Assembly (NCBI RefSeq): GCF_000091305.1
Contig: NC_013929.1
Coordinates: 8,928,001 to 8,992,000, forward strand
Direction: 5' to 3'
DNA from: Streptomyces scabiei 87.22
Lineage (GTDB): Bacteria > Actinomycetota > Actinomycetes > Streptomycetales > Streptomycetaceae
Length of the DNA: 64,000 nt
Part shown: positions 8,357-18,373 of the stretch, one piece after another
Layout: the number at the start of each line of letters is the position of its first letter
How positions within the stretch are numbered: position 1 is the first letter of the stretch
Program-made: the position numbers and the translations under genes
Notes under the pieces: model-generated
What the model was told of the DNA's origin: nothing
The model's input: the letters and a program-made list of their open reading frames with translations, nothing else
The model's database searches: none

Positions 8357-9057
8357 CCGGCTCGCCGCGGGTGGTGATCGCCGACGACATGGCACTCGTC
8401 CGCACCGGCTTCCGGATGATCCTCGCCGCCGACGGCATGGACGTGGTCGCCGAGGCGGCCGACGGCGTGGAAGCCGTCGACGCGGTCCGGCGCACCCGTC
8501 CCGACGTGGTCCTGATGGACATCCGCATGCCGGAACTGGACGGCCTGGAGGCCACCCGCCGCATCCTGGCCGACACCGGCCACGCACCACGTGTGGTCAT
8601 CCTGACCACGTTCGACCTCGACCGGTACGTCTACGCCGCCCTGTCCGCGGGGGCCGCCGGGTTCCTCCTCAAGGACACGACACCCGAACACCTCGTCGCC
8701 GCCGTCCGTCTGGTCCGCTCCGGCGACGCGCTGCTGGCCCCGGCCATCACCCGCCGTCTCGTCGAGCGGTTCGCCCGGCAGGACGCCCCCGCCACCCCGC
8801 GCCACCGCGACCTCGCCGCACTGACTCCCCGGGAACGCGATGTCCTGCGACTGCTCGCCGGGGGGCTGAACAACGCCGAACTCGCCGATCACCTGGGCCT
8901 GTCGGAGGCCACCGTCAAGACCCACGTCGCCCGCATCCTCGCCAAACTCGGACTCCGTGACCGCGTCCAGGCCGTCATCGTCGCCTACCGGACCGGACTC
9001 GTCAGCCCCACCGGGGACGACGGCGACGCCTCGCCGGTCGGCGGCGCACTGCCCTGA
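8353..9057 (+). CDS. Response regulator, NarL/LuxR family
   Basis: A 234-residue regulator. The receiver domain occupies about residues 5-120, with the acidic pair D11-D12 and phospho-acceptor Asp56 in VVLMDIRMPE. The C-terminal LuxR-type HTH starts at LTPRERDVLRLLAGG and includes SEATVKTHVARILAKL. The GTG start overlaps the kinase stop as GTGA. It is the partner of the upstream kinase. Targets are unknown; the divergent lipase-like gene is the nearest candidate. It converges with the FAD-enzyme gene with only 22 bp between the stops. Confidence 0.93.
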   Translation: MTGSPRVVIADDMALVRTGFRMILAADGMDVVAEAADGVEAVDAVRRTRPDVVLMDIRMPELDGLEATRRILADTGHAPRVVILTTFDLDRYVYAALSAGAAGFLLKDTTPEHLVAAVRLVRSGDALLAPAITRRLVERFARQDAPATPRHRDLAALTPRERDVLRLLAGGLNNAELADHLGLSEATVKTHVARILAKLGLRDRVQAVIVAYRTGLVSPTGDDGDASPVGGALP

Positions 9058-9079
9058 ACGGGCCGCGGGGGTGCGGTCG

Positions 9080-10849
9080 TCAGCCGACGTCGAAGAGGTT
9101 CGGCAGCCCGAGGAGGTGCCGGGTGCGGTCGTGGCGCTTGAGCGGCTCGAACTCCGGTGCCCGGTACAGCGGGGTGACCGTGCATCGCTCGGCTGCCGAA
9201 CCGACGCTGTCCAGAAGGGCGTTGACGGCCTGGCGGGCCGAGGTGTTGGCGCCCTCCATGGTGGCCAGGTCGATGGGCACGGACACGTAGTCGCCGGACA
9301 GGAAGAGGTTGGGGATCCTCGTGGCGGACCGCGGGCGCAGGTGGAAGGTTCCCACCGGGTGGATGAGCAGCTGTTCCTCGTTGACCGGGGCCGGGGTGCC
9401 GAGCCCGTCCACGGCCGGGTCCAGGAACCAGGAGTGCAGCACGGAGTCCTTCAGGACCGTACGGCCGCTGTCGTTGAGTGCCGCCTTCAGCTGGGCCCAC
9501 ACCTCGCGGGCGACCTCGGCACGCGTGCACTGCTTGGCCGTCTTCCCGTACAGGATGCCCGGCCGGTCCCATTCGGAGACGTCCACGGACAGGCAGTCCG
9601 CCACCGTCCCGTCGCCGAAGTCCGAGGGGAAGTCGTGGCCCGGCCAGTGCTGGGCCTGTGCGATCGCGGTCAGCGACCAGGGGGAGTCGATGAGGTCGAG
9701 GTGGCCGTGCAGGATCGGCGTGCGTTCCGTCAGATAGAACTGGATGCCCGTCATCCAGTCCGTCTCCAGCCGGTCGCACGCGGCCAGTTGGGGATCGGCG
9801 GCGCGTACCGCGGCGTTCCAGGTGCGGCGGGCGTGCTCCACCGGCATGGCCGAGATGTAGTGGTCGGCGGTGACGGTCCGGCGGACGCCGCCCGGGTCCT
9901 TCACTACGGCGCCGGCCACCTGGCCCGTGTCCATGGTCAGGTCCTGTACGGTCCAGCCGACGCGGAACTCGACACCGAGCGACCGCAGATACGTCGCCCA
10001 GGGGTCGATCCACGCCTCGTTGGTGGGCGCGTTGAGGATCCGGTCCAGGGGGCCGTCCGCGCCCCGGCCGAGGAGGTTGAAGGCGAAGGCCTCCAACAGG
10101 GTGCCGACCGTGCGGGTGCTGGCCTCCTCCGCCTTGGTGGCCACGATGTTCCGGGTGATGCCGACGGCGAGGATCCGCTGGTAGTCGTACGACATGCGTC
10201 CGGCGCGCACGAACTCCCACCAGGGCATCCGCTCCCAGGTGGTGTCGCGCCGCTCGTCGCAGCTGGTGAGGAAGACCAGCAGGCGGTTGGCGAAGTAGAG
10301 GGCCTCGTGGAGGGGCAGGCGGAGGGCGGTGTCCAGGAACGAGGTGAGGGCGCGGCGGATCTCGTCGGGGGTGAGTTCGGCCGGGGTGCTGCCGGGCCAC
10401 GGGAGCGGGACCCGGATGTCCTCACGGCCGCCGGACCGCGCGAACAGCATCTCCTTGGGGGCGACGAGGTTGTCGTGGACGCCGTGGGCGTTGCCGGGGA
10501 AGGGGATGCGCCGCATGGTGTCGGGGAGGTTGTGGTAGATGCCGGGGATGAAGCGGAACCCGTGCTCCCCGGGCAGGGGCGCGCGGCCGCCCTTGCCGCT
10601 GTCGGGCACGTCCATGCTGCGGGCCTTGCCGCCGAGCGCCTTGCGTTCGTAGACCGTGACCCGGAAGCCCCGTTCGGCGAGTTCGTGCGCGGCGGTGAGC
10701 CCGGCGACGCCTCCGCCCAGGACGGCCACGGTCCCCGCGGCCGAGCCGTCCCGGGCGGAGGCCCGCCCGGGCACGCCGAGGCCGATCCCGCCGCCCGCGC
10801 CCGCTGCCGCCGCCGTGCCCAGGAACCCTCTGCGCGTGGTGCCGCCCAT
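9080..10849 (-). CDS. Tat-type FAD-dependent oxidoreductase, phytoene desaturase/hydroxysqualene dehydroxylase-like
   Basis: A 589-residue flavoenzyme. It starts with a twin-arginine motif (TTRRGFLG) and an Ala/Gly hydrophobic stretch, so Tat export is possible. The dinucleotide-binding site VAVLGGGVAGLTAAHELAERG begins near residue 41 and is followed by the acidic YERK and the GGKARS loop typical of amine oxidase/phytoene desaturase-type enzymes. The C-terminus NLFLSGDYVSVPIDLATMEG is the FAD-closing motif. Similar proteins are annotated as hydroxysqualene dehydroxylases or NAD(P)-binding proteins; no carotenoid or hopanoid genes are nearby, so the substrate is open. A perfect dyad lies 9 bp upstream of the start, suggesting repressor control. 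Confidence 0.8.
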   Translation of the reverse strand: MGGTTRRGFLGTAAAAGAGGGIGLGVPGRASARDGSAAGTVAVLGGGVAGLTAAHELAERGFRVTVYERKALGGKARSMDVPDSGKGGRAPLPGEHGFRFIPGIYHNLPDTMRRIPFPGNAHGVHDNLVAPKEMLFARSGGREDIRVPLPWPGSTPAELTPDEIRRALTSFLDTALRLPLHEALYFANRLLVFLTSCDERRDTTWERMPWWEFVRAGRMSYDYQRILAVGITRNIVATKAEEASTRTVGTLLEAFAFNLLGRGADGPLDRILNAPTNEAWIDPWATYLRSLGVEFRVGWTVQDLTMDTGQVAGAVVKDPGGVRRTVTADHYISAMPVEHARRTWNAAVRAADPQLAACDRLETDWMTGIQFYLTERTPILHGHLDLIDSPWSLTAIAQAQHWPGHDFPSDFGDGTVADCLSVDVSEWDRPGILYGKTAKQCTRAEVAREVWAQLKAALNDSGRTVLKDSVLHSWFLDPAVDGLGTPAPVNEEQLLIHPVGTFHLRPRSATRIPNLFLSGDYVSVPIDLATMEGANTSARQAVNALLDSVGSAAERCTVTPLYRAPEFEPLKRHDRTRHLLGLPNLFDVG

Positions 10850-10857
10850 CGCTACCC

Positions 10858-10872
10858 CTTACCGTCGGTAAG
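10858..10872. promoter_or_regulatory. Palindromic operator candidate before FAD enzyme
   Basis: CTTACC-GTC-GGTAAG is a perfect 6-bp dyad with a 3-bp centre, ending 9 bp before the start codon at 10849, so a bound protein would block translation or transcription initiation. This spacing is common for TetR-family operators. No dedicated regulator gene is adjacent. Confidence 0.5.
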
Positions 10873-11201
10873 TACCGGCGCACGAGGATAGGAGCGACAC
10901 ACCGATCCCGGAAGGCGACCGACGCGGCCGGAGTCACTTTGGCTTGATGCGGCATCACGTGGCCCACAACCGCCGGGGTGCGCCCGCCACACCGGACGGG
11001 CGCCGACTCCCGGCTCAGGGCTGCCAGGAGCGGCCGTTCCGCCTCGGCGCCGAAGAACGGACCGGGGTCCGGCGCCCGGGGAGACGAACCGCTGCCGGTC
11101 GAAGTGGTCGGCGTCGCCGTCGACGGCGGAACACCAGCCGTCGCCGGACCGGCCAGATCGTTCAGCGTCGTACGCAGCGCGCAGCCGACGCATGCCGGAG
11201 G

Positions 11202-11237
11202 GGCGCCGCGCCCCAGGGGGTCCCGGGGCGCGGCGCC
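11202..11237 (-). terminator. GC-rich hairpin after tripeptidyl-peptidase-like gene
   Basis: A perfect 13-bp stem (arm GGCGCCGCGCCCC at 11202-11214 with 11225-11237) and a 10-nt loop lie 12 bp beyond the stop codon of the minus-strand gene ending at 11249. The rest of the 10873-11201 gap shows no gene. Confidence 0.8.
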
Positions 11238-11248
11238 GGAGGGCTCTG

Positions 11249-12898
11249 TCAGCCGGTCGACCGGGCGCAGGTGACGTCCGTGTCGGGCAGACGGCCCGTG
11301 GCCAGGTAGGTGTTGACCGTGGTGTCGACGCAGGAGTTGCCGAACACGCCGTACACGGCGTGCTGGTCCGCGCCGCGCAGGGTCAGCAGGCGGGACGAGG
11401 GCCACATGTGACGTACCGTCAGCGCGTTCCGGTAGACGGTGCGTGGGTCGCCGGTCGCGTTGACGAGGAGCGCCGACAGGTCGCGGCGGATCGTCGTCGG
11501 GTGCTCGCGCGGCGGGGCCCAGAACGCGCACGGGCCGATGGTGTCGGTGACGGGACCGAACAACGGGTCCCGCTCACGGGCGCGTCGGAGGTCGCGCCAG
11601 TACGTCTCGGGGGAACGCGGCGCGGACGCGTCCCCGCACAGGATCGCCGTCTGGACGCTACCGTAGGCGGAGCCGGATCCGGTCAGCAGGAAGTCGAGGG
11701 TCTCCGCCAGCCAGGGCGAGGGAGTGACCGTACGGCCGCCGGCGGCGCCGCGCATGTCCCTCATCGCCCGCGCGAGATCGGCATAGGCGGCGTCGTTGTC
11801 CTGCGAGAGGCCGGAGAGGGCGATGACGGGGACCAGGTGCTCGTCCACCCGGTGGCCGCCGATCGCCAGGGGTGTGCGTGCGGAGGCGGCCAGGATCCCG
11901 TCCACCGTCGCCAGCACCGCGCTTCTGGTCCGGCCCAGGCCGTAGGTGGTGTCGCGGGCCGCCGCCCACGTGGCCCAGCCTTCGAGGGCGTGCCGGTTGG
12001 CCGGCGCCGTGCCGCGCAGCAGCCGTGGGTGGTAGCGGCCCGGGTCGACCAGGCCGTCCAGAACGACGCGGTCGGTGCGGCCGGGGAACATCGTGGCGTA
12101 CACCTGGCCGAGGTAGGTGCCGTACGAGTAGCCGAGGTAGGAGATCCGGCGCTCGCCGAGCGCCGCGCGGACGATGTCCATGTCGCGCGCGGTGTTCCGG
12201 GTGGTGACGTACGGCAGGACGTCGCCCTGGGTCCTCGCGCAACGGTCGGCGAGTTCTTTCGCGAACCCCACCGCGCGGTCGAATCCCGCCCGGTCCGCCC
12301 CCGCGCCGCGGATGAAGGAACCGGTGGGCCAGTGGCAGTCCAGCGGCGTGCTGCGGCCGACGAATCGGGGATCGACGCCGACCACGTCGTACCGTTCACC
12401 GACCTCCTTCATCGTGGAGCGTATCCACGGCGGGTCGCCGATGGTCTGTCCGCCGGGGCCGCCGCCGTTGAGCAGCAGGGCGCCCACGCGATGGGCCGTG
12501 TCGGTGGCCCGGATCCGCGAGATCGCGACGGTGATCGTACGGCCTTCCGGACGGGTGTGGTCGAGGGGGACGGTGACGTCGGCGCACCGGGCGCCCGCCC
12601 GCTGGAGTTCCGTGCCCGTCTCGTCGTCGGGTCCCAGCACACAGCTCTTCCAGTCGAGTTGCTGGTCGTGGTAGCGGGACAGGGGCGTGGCCGTCGCGGG
12701 TGCGGGTTCCGCCGCCGCGGGTGCCGGGGGGACGGCGAGGGTGGCGGCCAGGCACAGCGCGGCCCCTGCCGCGATGCGGGGCACCCGTCGGCGCGGGCCT
12801 GCGGTGCTCGTGGAGGCCGTCGTTGTGGCGGCCGTCGCTCTGGCGGTCGCGGTCGTGGAGGCCGTGGTCGTGGCGCCGGAGGAAGCCGGGGCGGTCAT
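11249..12898 (-). CDS. Secreted alpha/beta-hydrolase, tripeptidyl aminopeptidase (S33/TAP) type
   Basis: A 549-residue protein. The first 35 residues are almost entirely Thr/Ala/Ser; a basic RRR and a hydrophobic segment (about 42-60) then form an export signal. The core has the family's oxyanion loop LLLNGGGPGG, the acidic VGVDPRFVG, and the nucleophile elbow GYSYG with Ser258. A C-terminal TAP-like part contains LLVNATGDPRT (Asp) and GADQHAVYG (His). Such Streptomyces enzymes remove tripeptides from secreted proteins. Its ATG overlaps the stop of the upstream serine-hydrolase gene as ATGA, so the two are co-expressed. The odd Thr-rich start may mean a downstream start is used. Confidence 0.85.
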   Translation of the reverse strand: MTAPASSGATTTASTTATARATAATTTASTSTAGPRRRVPRIAAGAALCLAATLAVPPAPAAAEPAPATATPLSRYHDQQLDWKSCVLGPDDETGTELQRAGARCADVTVPLDHTRPEGRTITVAISRIRATDTAHRVGALLLNGGGPGGQTIGDPPWIRSTMKEVGERYDVVGVDPRFVGRSTPLDCHWPTGSFIRGAGADRAGFDRAVGFAKELADRCARTQGDVLPYVTTRNTARDMDIVRAALGERRISYLGYSYGTYLGQVYATMFPGRTDRVVLDGLVDPGRYHPRLLRGTAPANRHALEGWATWAAARDTTYGLGRTRSAVLATVDGILAASARTPLAIGGHRVDEHLVPVIALSGLSQDNDAAYADLARAMRDMRGAAGGRTVTPSPWLAETLDFLLTGSGSAYGSVQTAILCGDASAPRSPETYWRDLRRARERDPLFGPVTDTIGPCAFWAPPREHPTTIRRDLSALLVNATGDPRTVYRNALTVRHMWPSSRLLTLRGADQHAVYGVFGNSCVDTTVNTYLATGRLPDTDVTCARSTG

Positions 12899-14103
12899 GC
12901 GGTGGTCCTTTCGGAAGGCAGGTTCTCGCAGAGGGAGGCGTCGACGAGGTCCAGGAACGCGGACTCGGCCGGGAGAGAGGCGGGAATCTCGTTGAGGGCG
13001 ACGGCGACGCTCCGCCCGCGGGGACCGACGGCGACCAGGGCCCGATGGCCGCCGGGCACCGTCCCCGCGTGTCCCCACCACGTCCCGCCGCAGGACAGCG
13101 GTGTCGAGATCAGGCCCAGCCCGTAGCGGGCGCCGGGCCAGAGCCGGTCGGTGTCGACCTCCACCGTCCGCCGCATCTCGGCGAGTTGGGCGGCGGGCAG
13201 CAGACGCCCGTCGAACAGGGCGGTGGCGAACCGGGTCAGGTCGCCCGGTGAGGAGACCAGGGCGCCGCCGACCCCGCCGAAGGTCATGTTCCAGGCGGTG
13301 CCGTCGACTTGTCGGCCGCCTTCGTCGGTGAAGTAGCTGCGGGAGTGCGCGCCTCGGACGCGTGTTCCGTCGCCGGGCCAGTAGGTGTCGTGCAGCCCGA
13401 GGGGCCTGATGATGCGGCGGGTGATCTCCGCCTCGGGGGTGCGGCCGGTGACCTCACGGACGATCATGCCGAGGACGAGGTAGTTGGTGGTGGCGTAGTG
13501 CCAACTGCCCTGCGGGCGCGGCAGTTCGAGCGCGCGCTCGACGAGGTCGCGGGGCTCGAAGTGCCGGAACCGCTGCCGCTGCAGATGCTCCCATTCCGGA
13601 GCGTCGAGGTAGTCGGGCAGTCCGCTGGTGTGCCGCAGGAGGTCTCGTACGGTGACCGGACGGCGGTCGTGGCCGCCCCCGCCGAGCAGACCGGGGAGAT
13701 AGCGGTCGACGGGGGCGTCCAGCGAGAGGCGGTGCTCGGCGGCCAGTCGCAGGACGAGCGTCGCGGTGAACGTCTTGGTCACGCTGCCGGCGCGCAGCCG
13801 GTCGGTGGTGTTCATCGGGCGTCCGGTGCGCCGGTCGGCCGTGCCGGCGGTCTCGGCCCAACGCCCGCAGCGACGGCCCGCGGTGGGGTCGGTCACCAGG
13901 ACCGCGGCACCGGTGATGCCGCGGTGGTCGGTGAGCTCGTGCAGTAATCGGCTGGTCCGGTCGTGCGTGCCGCAGTCCACGGCGGGGCGCGGGGCGGGTG
14001 TCTGTGCGGTCGCCGTCGGGCCGGTGGCCAGGACGACGGCCGTCATCAGGGCCGCCAGACCCAGGCGTCTGCCGGTCCGGGAGGTGGTCGGGAAGGTGAG
14101 CAT
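12895..14103 (-). CDS. Secreted serine hydrolase, beta-lactamase/DD-peptidase fold
   Basis: A 402-residue protein with a signal peptide (GRRLGLAALMTAVVLATG, cleavage near ATA). It has the SxxK motif Ser107-Val-Thr-Lys110, and the HxG-type third motif in WWGHAGTVPG. The second motif, normally Y-S-N before TNY in the R61 DD-peptidase type, reads Y203-A-T here, so the Asn is missing. This is closer to class C-like esterases and would alter substrate choice. It is the first gene of a two-gene unit with the tripeptidyl-peptidase-like gene. The ATG at 14103 gives a full signal sequence. Confidence 0.85.
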   Translation of the reverse strand: MLTFPTTSRTGRRLGLAALMTAVVLATGPTATAQTPAPRPAVDCGTHDRTSRLLHELTDHRGITGAAVLVTDPTAGRRCGRWAETAGTADRRTGRPMNTTDRLRAGSVTKTFTATLVLRLAAEHRLSLDAPVDRYLPGLLGGGGHDRRPVTVRDLLRHTSGLPDYLDAPEWEHLQRQRFRHFEPRDLVERALELPRPQGSWHYATTNYLVLGMIVREVTGRTPEAEITRRIIRPLGLHDTYWPGDGTRVRGAHSRSYFTDEGGRQVDGTAWNMTFGGVGGALVSSPGDLTRFATALFDGRLLPAAQLAEMRRTVEVDTDRLWPGARYGLGLISTPLSCGGTWWGHAGTVPGGHRALVAVGPRGRSVAVALNEIPASLPAESAFLDLVDASLCENLPSERTTA

Positions 14104-14430
<327 letters not shown>

Positions 14431-14757
14431 GTGCGGAGCGGGCGGCGTGAGTGGCGGCTGTCCCGGGCCGGACTCGGGTCCCTCGTGGTGGGTGTGCTGC
14501 TCAGCCCGACCGCCGTCGCCTCGGCCGGCACCGTCGGTTTCGTGGGGCTCGTCGCGCCGCACGCCGCGCGCGCTCTCGTGGGCCGGCGGCACATGAGGGT
14601 CTTCCCGGTGGCCGTCCTGCTCTGCGCCTGCCTCGTCCGTGCGGCCGATCTCCTCGGCCGCACGGTGATCGCCCCGGCCCAGCTGGGCGCCGGCCCGATG
14701 GCGGCGGTGATCGGTACGCCGTACTTCCTCCGCCTGCTGCTACGGACGCGACGCTAG
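14431..14757 (+). pseudogene. C-terminal relic of FecCD iron-siderophore ABC permease
   Basis: About 100 codons match the end of FecCD permeases: VGVLLSPTAVASAGTVGFVG, LVAPHAARALVG and AADLLGRTVIAPAQLGAGPM followed by IGTPYFLRLLL. These are the last three membrane helices, including the cytoplasmic loop that contacts the ATPase. Intact permeases are about 330 residues; here the first two thirds are gone and the frame upstream is interrupted at the CCGGAG repeat. No ATPase or binding protein gene is adjacent. I infer a dead remnant of a siderophore importer. The stop codon TAG at 14755-14757 is intact. Confidence 0.8.
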
Positions 14758-14946
14758 AGCGGGCGACCGCAGGCCCGGCACCAAGCGTCCGTCCCGTCGA
14801 CCCATCACCTGTCGGTTCTCGTCCCGTCAGCACCCCCCGTCAGCACCGTTCGTCAGCACCCGTTCGTCGGGACCCACTGGTTCACCGCCGGTGCGACGCG
14901 TGCATATTCGATCGCGCGAACGGATCTTGCCCGGCACAATCGGCGC

Positions 14947-17900
14947 ATGCCGACCGCCGCCGAGGAACTGCTCGCCGCCCTCGAACCCCTGCCGTTCCCC
15001 GCCCGGCTGACCCTGACGGCGCGGACCGCACGCCGGCTCGCGGACGCCGGGACGCTCGCCCCGCTCCTGACCGAACTCGACGGACACGGAGCCTACGAGC
15101 GGCGGCTCGCGGCGCTGGCGGCGCTCGTCGGACGCGACGCCGAGTTTCTCGCGGCCCGGCTGGCCGACACGGACCCGGTGGTCGCCGGATACGCCCGTCG
15201 CGCCGTGCGCGATCTGCCCGTCCCGGACGAGGCGGTGGAGGCGGCCTACGACGACGCGCCGGCCGTGCTGCGGCAGCGGCTGGCCCGGCTGCTCGCCTCC
15301 GGAGGCCGCAGCGCGCTCGCCGAACGGCTGGTGGCGCGCCTGCGCGCGGAATGGGGTGACGCCGAGGCCGCGCGGCTGCTGCCGGCCTGCTCCACCCCGT
15401 TCGTGGCACGGGAGTTGCCCGCGCTGGCCCACGCCGTCGACGGCTGGACGCGGCTCGCCGTCCGGCACCCCGACCCGGTCCTGGACCACGCCGAGCGGAC
15501 CCTGGCCGACCGGGCCGGCGTGCAGCGGCGGGAGGAGTGGTGGCGCGTGCACGCCACCACGGTCGCGGCCCTCGCGCCACGGCGCCCCGAGCGGGTGCTG
15601 GCCCTGCTGGAGCGGCACGGCCCCAGCAGTCCGCCGCGCGTGCTCGTCAGGGCGCTCGGCCCCCTGGCCGCCGCCGACGCCGAACGCGTGATCGCCTGGA
15701 TCGCCGCCCCCGTCCGGCGGGGACAGCGCCACGAGCCGCTGCCCCCGCCCGGGGTGGTGCGCCGGCTGGTGCGGGCCGAGCCCTCGTCGCTGATCGCGCT
15801 GGGCCGCCACTGGCTCCACCGCGGTCCCCACTTCGCCACGCTGATGAACGCCATGGCACCCGGCCGGCGTGCCGCGTTCATGGACGCGGTCGCCGTGGGG
15901 GTGCGGAACTGGGACGTGGCCCTCGGCGCCCTCGCTCTGCTGCCCCGGGAGCGCCGCTGGGCGGAGGTCCGGCGCATCCTGGCCGAGTCCGACGGCACCG
16001 GCTACTGGTGGGAGGACCTGGACACCCTCGCCCACGGTCCCTTCGACGCGGCGCGCGCCGAGCTGGTCGCCGCCCTCGGGCGGCCCGACGCGGACGACCG
16101 GGCCACGGCCTGGCCGCTGTTCGTGACCTGCGCCGCCCTCGACGGGAGCCGGGAGGCGATCTCCGACCTGCTGACCGTCGCCGGACGCCGACTGCGCAAC
16201 GACCGGGACCCGGTCCGCGCCGCCGCGCTCGGCGCGCTCGCCGAGACGCCTCCGCGCGTCTTCGGGCCCGAGCACGTCCCGCTGCTGGACGCGCTCGCCG
16301 CCGACGCCCTGGAGGCGCGGGACGCCTCGGCGGACACGACGACGGCACTGCGTACCCTCGCCGTACGCCTGTTCGTCGAGCACGCCACCGACGGCGAGGC
16401 GGAGTTGCGGGACTGCGCCCTGCGCGTCCTGGAACGCCTCACCCGCCGCGTCGGCGTCCCCGACCTCGGCCCGCTCCACCGCGTCCTGCGGCGCGGCCAG
16501 GAGCTGCAGGTGTTCGACGCCCTGCGCTCCTGGCTCGACGCCGGGGCGGACCGGGCCGACTTCCGGCTGCTCCTGGCCCTGGCCGCCGCCCTCGGACCAC
16601 GCGCCCGGCGGCTGCCCGAACTGCAGGAATACCTGGCCACGGCTCTGGAGCGCGGCGACGACGACACCTTCCGGGCGGCCGCCGAGCTGTGGCTGGCCGC
16701 ACCGGGGACCCGCGACGAACGGGTCGCCAGGATCGTCGGCCTGGAACCGTCGTCGGTCGTGCTCCCGCCCGTGCGACGCGTGCTGGCCCGGCGGCGCACC
16801 GATCTGCTGGACACCCTCCTCGACGCGTCCCCGCCGTACGGGCGCTTCCTGCCGGACGGGGCCCGGTGCCCCCTGCCCGACCTCGACGACAGCGACCGCT
16901 GGCTGCCCCGTCAGCAGCGGGCGGCGGTCCGGCAGGCCGGCCGGGCTGTCGCGGACGACTCGCTCCCGCTCGACGAGCGGGCCGCCCTGATCCGGGGCGC
17001 GGCCGCGGTCCCCGAGTTCGGGCGGGCCCTGGCGCTCGCGCACACGGACGATCCGGAGGTGGTCGTCGCCGAGGCCGCGCTCGGTGCGCTGCCCCGGGCC
17101 GACCGCCCCCAGGACACCCTCGCGACACTGCTGGAACACGCGGGCGACGACCGGGCCAGGGTCGCCGTGTACGCGGCGGCACGCGCCGCCCGCTTCACCG
17201 CGCCCTCCGAACTCGCCCTTGCCCTGGGCGCGTTGCTCACCGGTGAGCGCCCCGCGAAGGTCACCGCCCGTAAGGAGGCCGTACGCCTCGCCGCCCGCTT
17301 CCTGCCGCCCCGGAAGGCGGTCTCCCTGCTGGCGAGCACCTTCCACGCCCCCGACCGGCACCCGGACGTACGGGCCGCCGTCGTCCGTGTCCTGCCGCCG
17401 CTGCTCGGCGATCCGGAGGCATGGCGACTGCTCGACGAGGTCGCCGACGACGACACCAGGACCGTCCACGACGCCCTCCTGGCCGTCAGCCCCTGGGAGT
17501 TGGCCGACACGCACCGCCGCGCGTACGCCACCGTGGTCCTCGGCACCTACGGCGCGGCCCTCGCGCGCAGCGAGGGTTTCGAGGGCGGCTACGCCGTGCT
17601 GCGCGCCATGGGAGTGTGGTGCCGCCACGCACCCGGACTGGCCGTGCGGATCGCCGGCATCGTCCGTGATCTCCCGGACCGGACGCACTGGCGGTCCGCG
17701 GAAGGGGTGCTGCGTGAGCTGGCCGCCTCCGAACTGCCGCACCCCGTCGGCGGTGCCGCGCCGGGCAGCGTCCTGCACGACACGGTGGCCGCGCTGCTGG
17801 CCGCGCTGCACACGCCGGAGGGCGGCGCCGACGCGCTCCCGGACCGGGACCTCCCGGCACTGCAGCGACTGCGGAGCCTGGTGTCGTTCGCCTACGTCGA

Positions 17901-18342
17901 GGGAGTACGGCCCGAGCTGCTGGAGGCGGTCGCGGACCAGCTGGCGCCGGAACCCCTGCTCGTGACCGAACGCGCCCAACTGCTGGCCCAGTCGGCCGAT
18001 CACACCCTGGAGCCGGACGTGCTGCTGAAACGGCTGGGGCACCTGGCGGCGTCCCTGGAGGGCGCGGGGGTCACCACCGCGGTCCACACGGCCGGCCACC
18101 TGCGGAGGTTCTCCCCGCACCACGCGCATCCGCGCGCCGCCGAGGCCCTGCTGACCGCCGCCGACCGGTTCGCCCACGACGGCGGGGCGGCGCAGGGGCT
18201 GCTGGCGACCGGTCTCGTGCGGAACACGGGCAGCGCTCTCGGGTGGCCCGAGGAGTGGCGCGCGCTGCTGCGCCTGCTGCGCCGCCACCCCCACGCCGAC
18301 GTACGGCGCGAGGCGTACACGACCCTGACGGATCGCGAATGA
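14947..18342 (+). CDS. Large helical-repeat (HEAT-like) protein of unknown function
   Basis: An 1131-residue protein built of repeated helix pairs rich in Leu, Ala and Arg with R/L-R-A-L-A-like patterns throughout, such as ERRLAALAALVGRDAEFLAARL and DPVVAGYARRAVRDLP. This suggests a HEAT/ARM-type solenoid over nearly its full length. I see no enzymatic motif, signal peptide or membrane segment, so a cytosolic scaffold is likely. A CACAAT hexamer ends 6 nt before the ATG, which could give a leaderless mRNA. A short direct repeat CGTCAGCACC lies further upstream. Codon usage is strongly actinomycete-like, and the large ORF on the opposite strand is its shadow. The function is unknown. Confidence 0.85.
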   Translation: MPTAAEELLAALEPLPFPARLTLTARTARRLADAGTLAPLLTELDGHGAYERRLAALAALVGRDAEFLAARLADTDPVVAGYARRAVRDLPVPDEAVEAAYDDAPAVLRQRLARLLASGGRSALAERLVARLRAEWGDAEAARLLPACSTPFVARELPALAHAVDGWTRLAVRHPDPVLDHAERTLADRAGVQRREEWWRVHATTVAALAPRRPERVLALLERHGPSSPPRVLVRALGPLAAADAERVIAWIAAPVRRGQRHEPLPPPGVVRRLVRAEPSSLIALGRHWLHRGPHFATLMNAMAPGRRAAFMDAVAVGVRNWDVALGALALLPRERRWAEVRRILAESDGTGYWWEDLDTLAHGPFDAARAELVAALGRPDADDRATAWPLFVTCAALDGSREAISDLLTVAGRRLRNDRDPVRAAALGALAETPPRVFGPEHVPLLDALAADALEARDASADTTTALRTLAVRLFVEHATDGEAELRDCALRVLERLTRRVGVPDLGPLHRVLRRGQELQVFDALRSWLDAGADRADFRLLLALAAALGPRARRLPELQEYLATALERGDDDTFRAAAELWLAAPGTRDERVARIVGLEPSSVVLPPVRRVLARRRTDLLDTLLDASPPYGRFLPDGARCPLPDLDDSDRWLPRQQRAAVRQAGRAVADDSLPLDERAALIRGAAAVPEFGRALALAHTDDPEVVVAEAALGALPRADRPQDTLATLLEHAGDDRARVAVYAAARAARFTAPSELALALGALLTGERPAKVTARKEAVRLAARFLPPRKAVSLLASTFHAPDRHPDVRAAVVRVLPPLLGDPEAWRLLDEVADDDTRTVHDALLAVSPWELADTHRRAYATVVLGTYGAALARSEGFEGGYAVLRAMGVWCRHAPGLAVRIAGIVRDLPDRTHWRSAEGVLRELAASELPHPVGGAAPGSVLHDTVAALLAALHTPEGGADALPDRDLPALQRLRSLVSFAYVEGVRPELLEAVADQLAPEPLLVTERAQLLAQSADHTLEPDVLLKRLGHLAASLEGAGVTTAVHTAGHLRRFSPHHAHPRAAEALLTAADRFAHDGGAAQGLLATGLVRNTGSALGWPEEWRALLRLLRRHPHADVRREAYTTLTDRE

Positions 18343-18373
18343 CCGCCCGAGCCGATGCCTGCGCCGCCTCCGG

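Noticed and set aside
8957..10891. 644-codon open frame on the plus strand
   Set aside because: Antisense to the FAD enzyme, whose own frame has clear FAD-binding motifs.
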